Shown: positions 22,381 through 34,721, counted from the first letter of the stretch. The stretch: DNA of 64,000 nt from Chondrus crispus (GCF_000350225.1 NW_005179291.1:379917-443916), one strand, 5' to 3'. Notes: generated from the sequence alone by a model not told the origin. Program-made: numbers and translations.

Positions 22381-25300
22381 TTATATTCTTCGTCTCTTGC
22401 TGAGCCTCCAGTCATTTGGATTTTGGGCGTACTTATCGAAGAGCGGTTCTATCTTTTCGCGACGTTTCCTCCGTGAAATTTTGCTCGGATCGCCCCTCCG
22501 GAAAAATCTTGGGGCAAGCTCAACGAGCCATTTCGATTCGATAGCCATGACTTCTCTCATGTACTCCTTCGTTGTCAAAACAACTTCATGATATATTACC
22601 CATTCTGGTTGGGCATGGAATAGAGACGAGGATGGGTGTATGAAGACCTGCTGCCCATCGACAAGCGTGCGGTAACCTTCTTGCGGGTCTTTCTTAGCTG
22701 CATGTGCAAAGAAGCCAGAGACAATGGCCTTTCGTATCTTCACATAGTTTCTTCCTGCACTAACAATATCCAATTTGAATCGGTCCATGATTGTTACCAG
22801 CTGCTTTCTTACATCCAGGGCTCTCTTCAAAGACCGAGCTTGAATGAAATTTTCATAGCACCATGGGCTTGAGAACCGGTTGTTTTTCCACTGATTATAC
22901 ACGGTGAGCAACGTAAGATGATCTCCTTCCGGTTGATGGAATTTTGATTTTTTCTGATCTGCGTGACCTTGCTTTTCCTTCGGTCGATAGAATACACTTT
23001 GCACGCCAAGCATTGCAACAACTGTGAGGATTTCTTCACTGCAACCCAGATCTACAGATGCCAGTAGCATTTTGCTGAGCATGGGATCCAGCGGAAACTG
23101 TGACATTGTCCTACCCAGCCTGGTCAGTAGGCCCTCTTCGTCGAGGGCCCCCAAGGAATAAAGTCGTTCCATCGCCGAGATGAGATAGGGCGCCGGAGGA
23201 GGGTCCATGAAATCAAAGCCCAACAAATCGTTGATCCCCATTGCTTTGAGGGTGAGTACAGTGTGAGCAAGGTTGCTTCGTTGCAGCTCTGGAACACTTG
23301 TGGGAAGCATTTCGTTCATGTAAGCGCTTTCAGTATACAAGCATATGCATTTTCCTGGTCCCGTACGACCTGCTCTGCCTTTTCTCTGGCGTGCTGACGC
23401 CTGAGAAATGGGTGCGACGACCAAGGAGTCCATCCCCAATTTAGGATTATACACTTTCTGCTTCGCAAAACCGGGGTCCACCACGTAAAGTATACCATCA
23501 ATGGTTAGACTGGCTTCTGCGATGTTCGTGGCAATCACCACTTTTCGACTACCCGGAGGAGGGGGATCAAAGATGCGTGTCTGCATTTCAGACGGTAACG
23601 CGGAGTAAACAGGGAGTATGATCAATTCGGGAACATTCTTTCCTATCTTTTTCATGCGCCCATACAACATCTCGGCAGCGGTATCAATTTCCTCTTGTCC
23701 TGTGAGAAACAGCAAGATGTCACCAGCAGGTTCTGTCATATGAATTCTTATCACAGTCATCAGAGCTTCTTCGATATAGTCACTGATCGGTTCCTTCGCA
23801 AACAGCACTTCAACGGGAAACAAGCGGCCAGGAATTGTGAAAATCGGGCAGTGAAGAAAGTAGGTAGAAAATTTTTCTGCATCGAGAGTGGCCGATGTCA
23901 CTATTATCTTCAAATCCTTTCGGCCTTTGCTAATACAGTCCTTTAGCAAACCAAAGAGCACATCGGTGGCAATCGTGCGCTCATGCGCTTCATCCAACAT
24001 TATAACAGAATACTGAGCGAGGTCTGGATCAGTTAAGACTTCTCTCAGTAGCATGCCATCCGTCATGTACTTAATCTCAGTTTCGGCGGACGTCATATCC
24101 TCAAAGCGGATAGAGTACCCGACCTCCTCACCCAGACGACATCCTCGTTCCTCTGCTACTCGCTTTGCTACAGACATAGCTGCCACCCTTCGCGGCTGTG
24201 TACATGCAATTTTCTTGCCGTTTTTGGTGTAGCCAGCCTCAACCAGATACTGAGTCATTTGTGTAGACTTGCCCGAGCCTGTCTCTCCAACTACAACCAA
24301 TATTTGGTTGTCTCGGATGGCAAGCAGCAATTGCGTTTTCAATCTGGCTATTGGCAGCGACTCCCTCTGTTCTGCAATTGACTTGTCAATTTGCTTGGCA
24401 TATCCAAAACTGGGTGCCACTCCCATAGCCTTGCGCTTCCATTCAGGCACTTCGGAGGGGCCTGCAGCACTCCCACGCAGTTCAGCAGCAACGTGTCGCT
24501 CTCCTGAAACAGGATCTTGCCACGCGAGGTTGAGATCAGAAGGCATCTCGTTTTCTAGTGCAGCGCGCTTCTGGTCACGCTCCTCTCTTCTGTTCTTTGC
24601 CAGGGCAGATTGAGTCATGGCTGCTCTTTGCATGGATCCGTCAGGGTTTTTCACAATGCGTACCGGAGATAATGGTTGGGCACGGGAAACACCATGACCC
24701 GCCGCGGAACTTCGAAGGAAAGCGGGTTCATCTTCATTCAGCTCAATCTCCACTTCGTTCTCTTGTTCTTCCTCATCTCCCAACAAGATAGCCATCTCGT
24801 TGGTAGGTACTTCCACATTCCCTGGAGATGATGGAAGTCCCCCCATATGCTGTTGGAGTTCTCTTTGTGGTAAAATTTTAGCGAGTTGTGTGAGCTCCCA
24901 TTGCTCAGTTTCAGGTAAGCGACGCCTCATTCTTCCGCTGTTTTGTCGTAGCTCACCCTGTCTATCTTGCATAAAGGATCTCGGTATTCCACTCACAGAT
25001 TCTTGTCCTCTATGGGGACCCCTTGCCCTTCCCCTTGCTGTGTTCTGTGTAATTACGTCTGTTCGCAGCGGTGTTCGGTTTGCGGCATTAGTCTGCCTGG
25101 GTTCCAAGGGGTCTCCAGTCATTTGATCGATGCCTTCCATAGACAGCGATACTCGTTGCTCTTCCACTAGAATGACTTTCACCCATACAGACTGTCCCCT
25201 GGATAAGAGCTCCGAAGGATGGCGTATTCGATGGCCATGTGGGTGAATATCTGCAATGTGGGCAAGGCCTTCTCCAGCGCTACCGTTCCTACCTAGGCTA

Positions 25301-25941
25301 ATGAATGCTCCATACTCGCGCAGATTCACGACTTTACCACGCAACAGTAAACCGGCAGTGATTTCTTCCCGCTTTATGTCAACCATTTTTGTCCATCCTG
25401 TGGTAGTTAAGTTCGAAGGCGGAAACAATACGGATTCTCGGGAACTCGCCCCAGTTGGGTTGGAAGGATGAGTCCTAGAACTTATCGTATCGTTCTCGTT
25501 CTCTGATGCTTTGAGTACCCGCTCTCTGTCAATTCCAGATCCGAGAAAACCTCTTGAATCAGTCGCCTGTGTAGTGAAACCCTGCGTGTTGCCCGTTTCT
25601 TTGTATTCCACAGTGCGTACAGGGCGACCAAGATACACCGATGGACCAGCCGTAGATCTCACTGTCTGCTTCGCTGCGAGATTGTGTGCTGCCGCGTCCT
25701 CTGGAAGCCGTGTAAATGTCCGCGGCACTGAGCGGTAAATGGAAGCAGTAAGGGCGTCGGGAAGTGGCTTTCCACAAGCAGACGCTACCAATGTACGGAA
25801 CGACATCAAGTCATGGCTCTCGTGAACTAGAGAGATTAGAAACTCTGCCGAACCTCTGTCCTCGGTGCCCAGATGATTCTGCATTTCAACACAGACCTTA
25901 GATACGAGTGATAAATGGCGCAGTTTCTCAAGTTCATCCAT
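22381..25941 (-). CDS. DEAH-box ATP-dependent RNA helicase DHX8/PRP22
   Basis: 1186 residues from ATG 25941. This start was chosen because [16 protein letters not shown] matches the conserved N-terminus of this family. The frame stays open 77 codons further upstream without such similarity. An S1 RNA-binding domain lies at about 190-270 ([17 protein letters not shown]), diagnostic for DHX8/PRP22 among DEAH helicases. The helicase core follows: motif [10 protein letters not shown] (about 550), motif II DEAH (about 648), SAT (about 683), motif [14 protein letters not shown], then the HA2 and OB-fold C-terminal regions. PRP22 releases spliced mRNA from the spliceosome in the nucleus. Length is close to the human protein. 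The neighbouring gene converges on it, leaving 81 bp between stops. Confidence 0.94.
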   Translation of the reverse strand: MDELEKLRHLSLVSKVCVEMQNHLGTEDRGSAEFLISLVHESHDLMSFRTLVASACGKPLPDALTASIYRSVPRTFTRLPEDAAAHNLAAKQTVRSTAGPSVYLGRPVRTVEYKETGNTQGFTTQATDSRGFLGSGIDRERVLKASENENDTISSRTHPSNPTGASSRESVLFPPSNLTTTGWTKMVDIKREEITAGLLLRGKVVNLREYGAFISLGRNGSAGEGLAHIADIHPHGHRIRHPSELLSRGQSVWVKVILVEEQRVSLSMEGIDQMTGDPLEPRQTNAANRTPLRTDVITQNTARGRARGPHRGQESVSGIPRSFMQDRQGELRQNSGRMRRRLPETEQWELTQLAKILPQRELQQHMGGLPSSPGNVEVPTNEMAILLGDEEEQENEVEIELNEDEPAFLRSSAAGHGVSRAQPLSPVRIVKNPDGSMQRAAMTQSALAKNRREERDQKRAALENEMPSDLNLAWQDPVSGERHVAAELRGSAAGPSEVPEWKRKAMGVAPSFGYAKQIDKSIAEQRESLPIARLKTQLLLAIRDNQILVVVGETGSGKSTQMTQYLVEAGYTKNGKKIACTQPRRVAAMSVAKRVAEERGCRLGEEVGYSIRFEDMTSAETEIKYMTDGMLLREVLTDPDLAQYSVIMLDEAHERTIATDVLFGLLKDCISKGRKDLKIIVTSATLDAEKFSTYFLHCPIFTIPGRLFPVEVLFAKEPISDYIEEALMTVIRIHMTEPAGDILLFLTGQEEIDTAAEMLYGRMKKIGKNVPELIILPVYSALPSEMQTRIFDPPPPGSRKVVIATNIAEASLTIDGILYVVDPGFAKQKVYNPKLGMDSLVVAPISQASARQRKGRAGRTGPGKCICLYTESAYMNEMLPTSVPELQRSNLAHTVLTLKAMGINDLLGFDFMDPPPAPYLISAMERLYSLGALDEEGLLTRLGRTMSQFPLDPMLSKMLLASVDLGCSEEILTVVAMLGVQSVFYRPKEKQGHADQKKSKFHQPEGDHLTLLTVYNQWKNNRFSSPWCYENFIQARSLKRALDVRKQLVTIMDRFKLDIVSAGRNYVKIRKAIVSGFFAHAAKKDPQEGYRTLVDGQQVFIHPSSSLFHAQPEWVIYHEVVLTTKEYMREVMAIESKWLVELAPRFFRRGDPSKISRRKRREKIEPLFDKYAQNPNDWRLSKRRRI

Positions 25942-27127
25942 GTTTGAAATTCCAGCCTCGGATCGTGGTGAAGTAAAATTGCTAAGGCTCCCAAAAGAGT
26001 CAAGTCTGATGAGAGGTTCAGTCGCTTCTGGGAAGAGCAACTGCGGTGAGAGCAACTTAATCAAATAGCGTATACCGTTTGAAGGATAGCCAAAGAGCGA
26101 CTGCGAGTTCTTTCTGAAAAAACACAAAAAATGGAAAGGCATGAAAACCCCAAGCGCCTTACATTCCGCCAAAACAGATGCCAGTGGGGAGTGTCCGTAT
26201 GGGGAAAGCTAAGCTATCCATTCGTACGGATACCTGTCGTCGCCCAGACAAAAATATCCAATGGCTTCTTCCGTGGAGAGCGATAACTGAACCCCACCAG
26301 GAAATGGCGCCGGTGGACACTTGGTTGAAACCCCGAGCCTTCTGCGGAATCAGGGAGAAAAGGGCTGCGCGCGGCGACCACTGTGCTAAGCTTTTATATG
26401 ATTGTGGCACGCGTTCGTCGCAATAATAGAGGTATTCGTGTTGTGCGTGCCCAGATCCAGCATTGTGAGAAGGTCACGTTGTCCGTAGTGCATAGCAAGT
26501 TGTGCTTTGATTAGAAACGGTTTGCTCTGTACAGGGCGCGCGATTTCAGAAATCCGGGGACAATCCGTTCACACCAGCTGCTGTTTTTCTGCGATGTAAT
26601 TCCCATATGAATCGGGCAGGGTTGGTTTCGACAATCATATCGAAAACTCGCACCTGACACTGCACTTATGATGTATCGCATTTTCGAAGCATCAGAATTC
26701 GATAAATGAATCCTTGTTCGGGCACAAGCTGCTTCCGAAGTGTATGGCGCTTGTGGATGTCTCATGAATTGCGGGCTTTGTTTGAAACTTTTGCAGCCTA
26801 CGGCAATTTCAGGACGAACAGAGGTCTCATTCGCTCCAACGTTTGCGACTTACGCGAGTGATACGCGCAAATTAGTTTCTGAGATAATGATCTTATTTGT
26901 TTACTCCGATCGGTGCCGCATAATACGACATGGTAACGATGCGAAATATTCGCATAGACAAAAAGTAGTACACACTAGGAGCAGCTTCGAAAAATGCTCT
27001 CGCAGTCAGGAATCTAGGCTTCCTGCTTGTACGTGGATTACCGTTCGCGTTGCGATGTGGTGGTCCAATTTCGAACGTGAAAAAGTGGTTTCCTTGGGAG
27101 GAAGCGAACAGCAGCTTAAGATGTGAG
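25942..27127. other. Intergenic
   Basis: The region between the DHX8 start and the elongase stop. No coding, repeat or RNA feature is supported. It presumably holds the DHX8 promoter. Confidence 0.5.
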
Positions 27128-27970
27128 TTATTGAACCTTTTTGGCTGATTCTTTTGAGCGAGGTTTAGAATAGGTCTGGAAGTAGAAGCGGACGAATAGT
27201 AGAAGATAAGAAAACAGAACACCGAGGCCGACCAAGGCTCCAGTTGTGGTACCATAGCAAACAGTATCGTCAAACCCAGCGCGGATGAACGTGAAGTAGG
27301 CGTAACCAATGATGGTAACGTCAATGACAAACTGGCAGATCTGGAGAGTGGTGAGATACTTCTTCCACCAGATGCGGATACGCAGAGCGGACATGGCGTA
27401 GTAGTAGTACATGAGTACGTGTACCCAAAGGTTAATGACGATGGGAACCCACTGCGGGGAGGAATGCTCCATGAGCTGGTTCCAAGTTAGGATGAGAGTG
27501 GCGGCGTGATGATATGCGTGCAAAAAAGCGACTTGTTTTTTCCGGACGACGAGGAGAAAGGTGTCTAGAAATTCCCAAACCTTAAAAAACATGTTGATGT
27601 AGTAGATCATGTGCATGTGGCCGTTTTCGTAAATTTGCCTCGAGCAGACTAGTTGATATGCCGTCAAGCCATTGACGAAGGCGTCGGCAAGGGTGTACGT
27701 CAACCAAGAGCCGAGAAAGAGGCTTGCAATACATAAGGTGATATTGTGCAGGAAGAGGATGCGGGGAAATTCAAGCGCCTTGCGCGTGGCCATGACATGC
27801 CGCAAGGAGAATAGAATTAAGACATACATGACAGAAGCACCGACCGGCCAGGCCCAATAGCTGAATGGGGTGACGTTTGGCTGGAAACGCCAGTCGGAAA
27901 GCCATCTTGCAATGCCCTTACCGCCGAAGAGGGCGCTAGAGTCTTCGAAACCGGCGGTGAGAAACTGCAT
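27128..27970 (-). CDS. ELO-family very-long-chain fatty acid elongase (3-ketoacyl-CoA synthase)
   Basis: 280 residues from ATG 27970. Several membrane-spanning segments are visible. The family signatures are in order: KVWEFLDT (130-137), the histidine box HAYHH (151-155) and a downstream NLWVHVLMYYYYA motif. ELO enzymes condense malonyl-CoA with a fatty acyl-CoA in the ER membrane, the first step of each elongation cycle. The C-terminus KKVQ has lysines at -4 and -3, a dilysine ER-retrieval signal. Length and motifs are typical and intact. Red algae make C20 polyunsaturated acids, so a role there is plausible, but substrate range cannot be read from the sequence. Confidence 0.93.
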   Translation of the reverse strand: MQFLTAGFEDSSALFGGKGIARWLSDWRFQPNVTPFSYWAWPVGASVMYVLILFSLRHVMATRKALEFPRILFLHNITLCIASLFLGSWLTYTLADAFVNGLTAYQLVCSRQIYENGHMHMIYYINMFFKVWEFLDTFLLVVRKKQVAFLHAYHHAATLILTWNQLMEHSSPQWVPIVINLWVHVLMYYYYAMSALRIRIWWKKYLTTLQICQFVIDVTIIGYAYFTFIRAGFDDTVCYGTTTGALVGLGVLFSYLLLFVRFYFQTYSKPRSKESAKKVQ

Positions 27971-28389
27971 TTTGGGATAAGGTGAATAGGAATAGAAAGT
28001 GCCGGGCGGCGTAATTTGGACAAAGGAAACTGGTTGTAGAGGTTGTGATGAAGCGGAGAGTTAGAAAGAGACTAAGGAAGACAGAGAATGGTGAGAAGGG
28101 ATATGTTGGGGAGTCGGGCCGTCGCAACGAGAAGAAGAGTGGGGGCGGAAGACGAGAGGGAGGAGGGAAGCGATACGACGATTTGGCGCGGTGCGGTCGG
28201 TACAGAGTACAGAGGACATGTCGACGCGGGCAAGCGGGAATCGCTTCTGCGATCGTAGGATGCCTCCGCCCAGGAATGTTCATTGCTGTCCGACGCCATC
28301 CTTGTGTGTGGATGTCGCCCCAAGATTCACGTGGACACGTGTGAATAAGCGTAACTGTGTTGTGTTGAGTCAACACTGTTGGCACAACA

Positions 28390-28444
28390 AAACACCGCAG
28401 TTGAAAGAATAAAGATTGACATCAATCTTTCAACTGCGGTGTTT
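28390..28444. repeat. Nested hairpin, 18 bp perfect arms
   Basis: 28390-28407 is the exact complement of 28427-28444. A second, internal palindrome (9 bp arms, AAAGATTGA) fills the loop. Possible foldback element. Confidence 0.8.
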
Positions 28445-29433
28445 CCTTTCTCAGCAAACGAAAAGCAACAGGGATTAAGTGCTCCGCTGGGACTGCGAGC
28501 ATTTGTGGCCCGATTCGTACCACTGTGGGAGAAATTCCCCGTACAGCGAGTACTGCGGTGCATTTCTGTACAGCACCCTGTAGTGCAGAGTATCTCGGCA
28601 GGAATCTCGCAGGTGCATAACTCAAAACGTTTCCAGTTGTCAGGACAATTCGTACACGTGTGAAGCTCATACAGAGTGGATTTCGTTGGGAGTTTACGTA
28701 GTTAGTATTCACAAAAATCACTGATCAGAAGAGCACTAATCGATGCTTGCCTGCTACATACGAGAGACCCGTGAGAAAAAAAAAAAAAAACGCAAGATTG
28801 GAGCCTGTTGTGTTTCACGACTTAGCGTGGAGGCTCGCAACCGGAGGAAAGAACATGTGACGCAAAGTGGTGGAACCTTGCCATTCTGCGTTCTGCCAAT
28901 TCTGGCATGTGGCTCATGGTCGTGTGGAGAACAGTATCCACCTTACCCACCGCGATAGAGGTAAGCGTGATGGGGCGGTCGTATCATCATGATGCGAGCC
29001 GAGTCATGCAGTACTGTAATGGACACGGACGCCGTTCATATATACTGTACCAAGGGTACTGCACCATGGGTACAAGTACTTTCGGTGCAAGGGCAGTGCA
29101 CTCGTGGTCACTTGATCTGGAACGCTTCATTACAGCTGAAATGACACAACCGGATACAACCCCAGTAATGCAGCGTACAAGAGAAGAAAGGCCTTGTGCG
29201 CAGCGCTAGAGCACAGTGGTAAAGCTTTACCCTTGGTACTGTACACTGTACAGTACAACTCCTGTACCTAAAAAAAAACGTTTACTTAGAAGGAAGCGCA
29301 AATGGATACGGACTACTTCCACCGAGCGTATCCATATCGAGAGGGTTCACTGTACATAACTACAGTGGCATTGCAGTCGCGAGTGGTACGAGAGCGACTG
29401 TGCCTTGCTGATTGAGCACGGTCGACTGGCTCC

Positions 29434-29482
29434 ATAAAACTTTATTACCTCTCAGAGGCTCTGAGAGGTAGTAAAGTTTTAT
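29434..29482. repeat. 49 bp palindrome, 24 bp arms
   Basis: Arms 29434-29457 and 29459-29482 pair with one mismatch around a single central base. Confidence 0.8.
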
Positions 29483-30593
29483 CCAGCACCAACCCTGGTA
29501 CTGTACCTCTGACTCAGAGGCCGGACTCATACGATGGATGGCATGGAAAAGTCTAGAAAAACGAGTGATACTGTCGAGGTGTCAAAAAGTAAAATGAAAT
29601 CATCTCCCTTGAGCCAATAGGAAATGAGAAGAGGCGGGATGCCCGTGGAAGCACGAAGCAATATCAAACCAACTGGGCATGACAAGTGTTGGCGCGGTCA
29701 TGGACCGATAGGACCCTCCAATGGCGACATGAGAAAATCCAAAAGAAAAAAGAGACACGTACAGGATCCAAGATGGGAGTCGATGTGCTGTGCAGTGCTT
29801 GATTGTACGCTCTACTTGTAGCTGCTAGTATACAGTGTTTAGTTTCTTGGCTGTAAGAGCAGGTACAGTAAGACACGCCACGACGAGACCCAAGACCCAC
29901 GAGAAAAGGAGCTGATGTCAGCGCAGAGTTGTCAACAACTCTGAGGACGGAAAAAGCGTTGAACACGTACGCATGCTGGGGACTCACAGATGTGGTGTAG
30001 ATGACCTTTGGAGATGAAACGAGGGTCCGCAGCCCCGTGTTGATATGAGTTGGAACGACAGGAATTTCGAAAAAAAAAAAGGGAGTGGAAGCTAGTCTTG
30101 TTCAAACAAACACGCAGAAACTACGGACCGAAGGACTGAAAGTGATGCGCTGGCCAAAGTAATCAAAGGATATATCTTTTTTTTGGCATTGGGCGGACCG
30201 ATGGAAAGTGAATCAGGATATACGACGTTTTCGGGGCAGTGCCTTGACATTTGGTGCCGGAACACTGCTTTTCTTGAGGGTTGGAGACATCCCCTGAGAA
30301 GTTTTCGTCCCATACAGCAACACACAGTACACTCACCAGATACTGTAGAAGAGTTAAAAAACTCAGTTACAGATAAAAATGTTAAAAAATTACAAAGAAA
30401 CGTGCGTGTTAAGATTGCGGAAGAGGGTTGTGGCCGGTTGGGTGGAGATGAAATCTTTGCTGGAGGCTTGGGATACCGGGCAGATATTTCGTGGTGTTTA
30501 GAAAAAAGTAAACGGAAAAGTCGGGCAGGCGCACGCGACCAATGATGGAAATGCAAGTGGGCGGGAGGGGTTTGGGGGTGGCGCGGCTGGAGG

Positions 30594-30636
30594 GGGCGGG
30601 GGAGGGGGCGGGGGAGGGGGCGGGGGAGGGGGGCGG
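30594..30636. repeat. G-rich minisatellite
   Basis: Tandem units of GGGGGAGGGGGC, about 12 bp, repeated three to four times. The run of G-tracts could fold as a G-quadruplex. Confidence 0.75.
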
Positions 30637-31380
30637 CGATGCGAAGAAAAGCAAGTGTGTAACTACTGTAGTACAATTTCAAGGGGACTGGGGGCGGACG
30701 AGTAGATTTCGTGTAATTTTGGAATCGGTCGTCAAGGAGCGCGAGTGAAGGCTTGGGAGGGGAGGGGGGGGTGGGGGGGTGTGTTGCATGCATGCACGCA
30801 GTGACCGAAAGGACCAGAGAGTAGGGACCGGGGTTGACGACAAGGCGGGGGAGGGGGGGATGAGGGGCGGGGGTTGGAACGGTAAGATATTTGAAAAAGT
30901 AAGGGAAAAACGTGGAATCGAAGGGACGGCGGCGGAGGGGGTGCGAAGGGGCCTGCGAAATTGGGTTGTGGCGCCCACTGACGTGTGTTGACAGAGGGAA
31001 AGTGAGAAATTTGAGTGCATTGTGAGAATGGGGCGGGGCGACAGGGCGGGGTGCGAGGGACCGACAGTAGAGGGGGGTAGTTTTTCGCTTTTAAACTCGC
31101 ACCTCTCGCCGACTGAATTGGTTTGAGAGCAGATAAGCGTCGAGGCACCTTCGACGTTGTTTGTTTCTTCCTTGTTTTCCTTGCACTGCTCGGACTTGCG
31201 TTCATTTTTTTCTGTCAAACTGGCTGTTTCTCCCGCGTTGAACTTTTTCACTTTTGAACGCAAATCACTCCTCGTCGCGCGACCAAACACTTGTCTCCTC
31301 CCACAACAACAACGCCCTGCGACCGTTTCCGATTTCAACACACATCTTCAAAATTACTTCAATTTCATCCCCGCCGAGAA

Positions 31381-31445
31381 CCCACGACCACCCCCACGAC
31401 CACCCCTACGACCACCCCTACGACCACCCCCACGACCACCCCTGC
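31381..31445. repeat. 12 bp tandem repeat, five units
   Basis: Units of CCACGACCACCC with C/T variation, in the region upstream of the UPF0547 gene. Confidence 0.75.
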
Positions 31446-31909
31446 CACTACCGCACCTCTGCGCATCAAATCTCAATCCTTGCTCGTCTACCGCCACTGA
31501 CGCCATCCAACCACATTCTTCTCTTTATTAATCCGCTCATCCCTTCCCCCCACCCATTCTTTTCAATTTCAACTCTTGCTTCACCTCCTCCCCCCTTCGC
31601 GTACACCCGCCCCACCCCCTCTCACTCCCATATCTGCCTCTGCTCTCGTCATCGTGTCCCAAACCTTATTTCTGCTTGCTTTACCATCCCCTCCTCTCAT
31701 CACGCCCCCCCCCCCCGCCCAGGGCGATCGGCTTTTTTTTCCCCAAACATTTTTTCTTCCCCCCCCCCCCCCTCCCCCCTCTCCGCTCCCCTCTTTTCAG
31801 GACCCTTGGTTGGTACTGACCGCCAAAGGCGCCATTTCCTCTCACACCTTCGTTTGTATCTACTTTTTCCTTCTTTCTGTCGCATCCATTTGAATTTCTC
31901 TTGCTGGGA

Positions 31910-33145
31910 ATGGTCGCAGCGAAAGACCAACCTCAAAGGCTCCAACTATCCGCTCCGGGTCTTCACAACGCCCAGGGCGAACTCCTAACCCATCCCGAGC
32001 ATACAGTTCCCCCTACCGTGCACAACAAACAACTGTCACAAGAGTCAAACGAAGAACATCGCGTCGAACACTTTTCCCGCTTTGCAAAGCGCAACACCAA
32101 CTCCAATACTACGGAAAAATCTCCTTCTCAATCGCCTCTCACTTCTCAAGCTCTAGCTTCTAATACCGACACACACTCCAATCTCACAAGACCGGGGAAG
32201 CCAACTAACTCCTTCTCGAGGTCCAAGTTCAACGCCGCACGAAACCATCAAAACATGGAGCTTCACGACGCTTCCGGCACTGTTTTGCAGCAATATCCAC
32301 TCAACTCCGACTCTGATGTTAACAACACGCATCGCCCGTCTCCTGATACAGACTCTGCAAAACACGACCATAACGGTGACCAGCAGTCCGACCAACAACA
32401 ACCTCCGCCGCCGACCACCTCCATCCCACAGGGAGTCCAAGATCAGGTCGCCACTGCCAACCCCAGCGTCTCCGTTCAAGCCCCCAACGTCAACCTACCC
32501 TCCGTCTCCGCTCGATCCGTCCCTCAACCTACTGGTATGGACTCGGCCGCTGCTGTCGTTCCGGCGCCGTCTCCGAAGAAGCCAGCTCGTATGCCGGGTA
32601 CAAAGCAGTGTCCGACTTGTCACAACACAATCGCTGCGGCTGTCGCAAAGTGTCCCAAGTGCCCGCACGTCTTTCGAGAGAAGAAGGAGAAGGTCAAGCG
32701 CTCTGGGAAACGGGGAAAGAAGAATTGTCCGAAATGTCAATATGAAAACCCATCCGCCTGCAGTTCATGTAAGAATTGTAAGCACGTCTTCCGCTTGAAG
32801 CTCATGGACAAGTATAAGTCGATGCGCCCTCGTCAGCAAAATGAAAGCGCTGCTGCTGCTGCCGCCGCCGCTGCTCACGCAGCCGCAAATATGCAACATA
32901 CGGGCCAGGGCGGTGCCGTAACTGCCGTTTCTGCTGTGCCTCTACCTGCCGGAGTGGCAACGTACCCAAATCAAATTGGGCAGCAACTCCATCCCGGACA
33001 CGGTGCTGTTTCAGTCATGCCCGCGATGCAACAACATCCAATTGCCATGCATCAACATGGCCACAATGTGCATTCATCGGGCGTGCCGATGCATTCACTG
33101 CCGCAACATTCGATCCATCCTCATCAACCTCATCCACAGTTGTAA
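31910..33145 (+). CDS. UPF0547 zinc-ribbon protein (C16orf87-like)
   Basis: 411 residues from ATG 31910. The first 200 residues are low complexity (N/S/T/P/Q-rich). Two short zinc ribbons follow: KQCPTCHNTIAAAVAKCPKC (about 232-251) and KNCPKCQYENPSACSSCKNC (about 271-290). Each is followed by HVFR and a basic stretch, the UPF0547 pattern seen in animals and plants. An alanine run and an H/Q/M-rich tail end the protein. The molecular role of UPF0547 proteins is not well established. Paired CxxC motifs and basic flanks suggest zinc-dependent protein or nucleic acid binding. Much longer than the roughly 150-residue animal relative because of the low-complexity tails. Confidence 0.72.
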   Translation: MVAAKDQPQRLQLSAPGLHNAQGELLTHPEHTVPPTVHNKQLSQESNEEHRVEHFSRFAKRNTNSNTTEKSPSQSPLTSQALASNTDTHSNLTRPGKPTNSFSRSKFNAARNHQNMELHDASGTVLQQYPLNSDSDVNNTHRPSPDTDSAKHDHNGDQQSDQQQPPPPTTSIPQGVQDQVATANPSVSVQAPNVNLPSVSARSVPQPTGMDSAAAVVPAPSPKKPARMPGTKQCPTCHNTIAAAVAKCPKCPHVFREKKEKVKRSGKRGKKNCPKCQYENPSACSSCKNCKHVFRLKLMDKYKSMRPRQQNESAAAAAAAAAHAAANMQHTGQGGAVTAVSAVPLPAGVATYPNQIGQQLHPGHGAVSVMPAMQQHPIAMHQHGHNVHSSGVPMHSLPQHSIHPHQPHPQL

Positions 33146-33890
33146 GCCGAAACTGCGGTGTCCATAGAAGGGAGCTGCTTGATATGTCCTATTGACTATA
33201 AAGGGAACTGAGTAAATCCACACGCTTTATGATCGCTCGAACCATACGATCAAGGATGCAGGTGAGAGAAGTGACCCGTTGGTATGGGGGCACGTGCGGT
33301 TCATGTCAGCCGATGTACGCGTTGGTGTCGTCGAAGGATTACCCATAACTCTTAACATGTACTGCAAATTTTGTGACAGCGAAATGAAACAAATTGCGAG
33401 ATGGATGCCACAGCGTAATACGGTCACCTTGTGTCTAGAAGAATACAAGAGGACGCATGACGTGGGCAATGACACAAGCCAAGACTGATGACCAGAGTCG
33501 CTGTCCTGACAGAGAGCACGAAGAAATGTTCAGCCAGTTCAGGAGTTCATCTGATCTTGGCGTGGGATGGACCATATGATGAGAGCTACGAGAAGAGACA
33601 AAAATGGCGCACAGTAGTTGGTTGTCAAACGAGTTTGACAGACTTACACAAGTTGAAGGCGTCGTATACTCTTATACAAAAGGTACTACGCAGACAGTGC
33701 TATATATATGTACATGTTCCTGGTCGAGAGAGACGAGTCGTACTGTAGTTTGAATCATGAGGTGCAATAAAATGTGTGTTTTGGAAATACAATATCTTAA
33801 TCAACACTGCACTGATGTTGCGGCTTTGGCAGAATCTTAGTACAAGAGGGATACGGGGCGGTGCGGATGCAACTCAGTAAGGCCACATGG
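33146..33890. other. Intergenic
   Basis: The space between two convergent genes. No feature is supported beyond probable 3' ends. Confidence 0.5.
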
Positions 33891-34721
33891 TCATGGTTGC
33901 AATCTCGTTTTTGTCCAGCGACTGCTGCCCTTAAGTTCCTCACTAGGCGTCCAGTCCTCGTTCTCGCCAAGCTCATACACAATCCTGTCATGCAGCCTGG
34001 CCTCGCGCCCCTTCCAGAACTCGACGCGGTCCGGGACGAGTCTAAAGCCGCCCCATTGTGGCGGTCTCTCGACCTCCTTCTTCAACCCCCCCTTCTCATC
34101 CAAATGGTCATCTACCAAGCCATTCCACCTTTCCTCTACCACATGCCTCTCCCCCACCGGCTTACTCTGATCACTCGCCCAGGCGCCCAGCCTGCTCGCG
34201 GGCGGCCTCGACTTAAAGTAAGCATCGCTCTCCTCCGTCGGGACGCGATCCACCTTGCCCTCTATCCGGACCGAGCGCTCCAGCGACGGCCACCAAAACG
34301 TGAGTGCCGCGAACGGGTTGTCCGCGAGCTGCGCGGCCTTGCGCGAGCCGTAGTTAGTATACCACACAAAGCCGTTGTCATCAAAGGCCTTGAGCAGGAC
34401 CATGCGTGCGGAGGGGCGTGCGTCGGGCGAGGCAGTGGCCAGACACATGGCGTTGGGCTCGGGGTCGCCCGACGCCTTCGCTTGCTCGAACCACGCAGCG
34501 AACAGGGCGAACGGGGCCGGCGGCAGCATGGCCTCGTCCAGTGCGGGGGCCCGAGAGTAGCTGACGCGCAGGGAGGACACCGAGGCGGGGGTCGGGGCCT
34601 TCGGGGTCGGGGCCTTCGGAGCCGACATGGTGAAGCGGCGGGGCGAGAGGTGCGGGCGTCGCGGGGCGCGGGCGAGGGGAAGCTGCGGGACAAAGAGGAG
34701 GGAGCGAAGGGTTCGCGACAT
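33891..34721 (-). CDS. Pyridoxamine/pyridoxine 5'-phosphate oxidase (PNPO)
   Basis: 276 residues from ATG 34721. A second ATG at 34628 would remove 31 residues that are R/L/P-rich without acids and look like an organelle-targeting peptide. FMN-binding signatures are intact: RMVLLKAFDDNGFVWYTNYGSRKAAQL (106-132), ALTFWW, and the C-terminal PNPO domain WGGFRLVPDRVEFW ending in W-x-x-x-RLQP. The enzyme oxidises pyridoxamine or pyridoxine phosphate to pyridoxal 5'-phosphate with oxygen, the salvage route to active vitamin B6. Length and motifs are normal. A long antisense frame on the plus strand is a shadow of its GC-rich codons. Confidence 0.94.
   Translation of the reverse strand: MSRTLRSLLFVPQLPLARAPRRPHLSPRRFTMSAPKAPTPKAPTPASVSSLRVSYSRAPALDEAMLPPAPFALFAAWFEQAKASGDPEPNAMCLATASPDARPSARMVLLKAFDDNGFVWYTNYGSRKAAQLADNPFAALTFWWPSLERSVRIEGKVDRVPTEESDAYFKSRPPASRLGAWASDQSKPVGERHVVEERWNGLVDDHLDEKGGLKKEVERPPQWGGFRLVPDRVEFWKGREARLHDRIVYELGENEDWTPSEELKGSSRWTKTRLQP

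Larger units (their letters stand above)
27971..31909. other. 3.9 kb intergenic region with palindromes and G/C-rich simple repeats
   Basis: No convincing gene. It contains two hairpins (28390-28444, 29434-29482), a stretch (28550-29260) unusually rich in GTACTGTA-like words, a G-rich minisatellite (30594-30636), a CCACGACCACCC repeat (31381-31445) and C-runs at 31708-31775. Open frames at 30092-31500 are products of skewed, low-complexity sequence. The 3' part presumably holds the UPF0547 gene promoter and leader. Confidence 0.5.

Noticed and set aside
25942-26172. 77-residue N-terminal extension of the DHX8 protein
   Set aside because: The family's conserved N-terminus starts at the methionine at 25941.
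30092-31500. Proline-rich long frames on both strands
   Set aside because: Produced by G-runs and CCACGACCACCC repeats; low complexity only.
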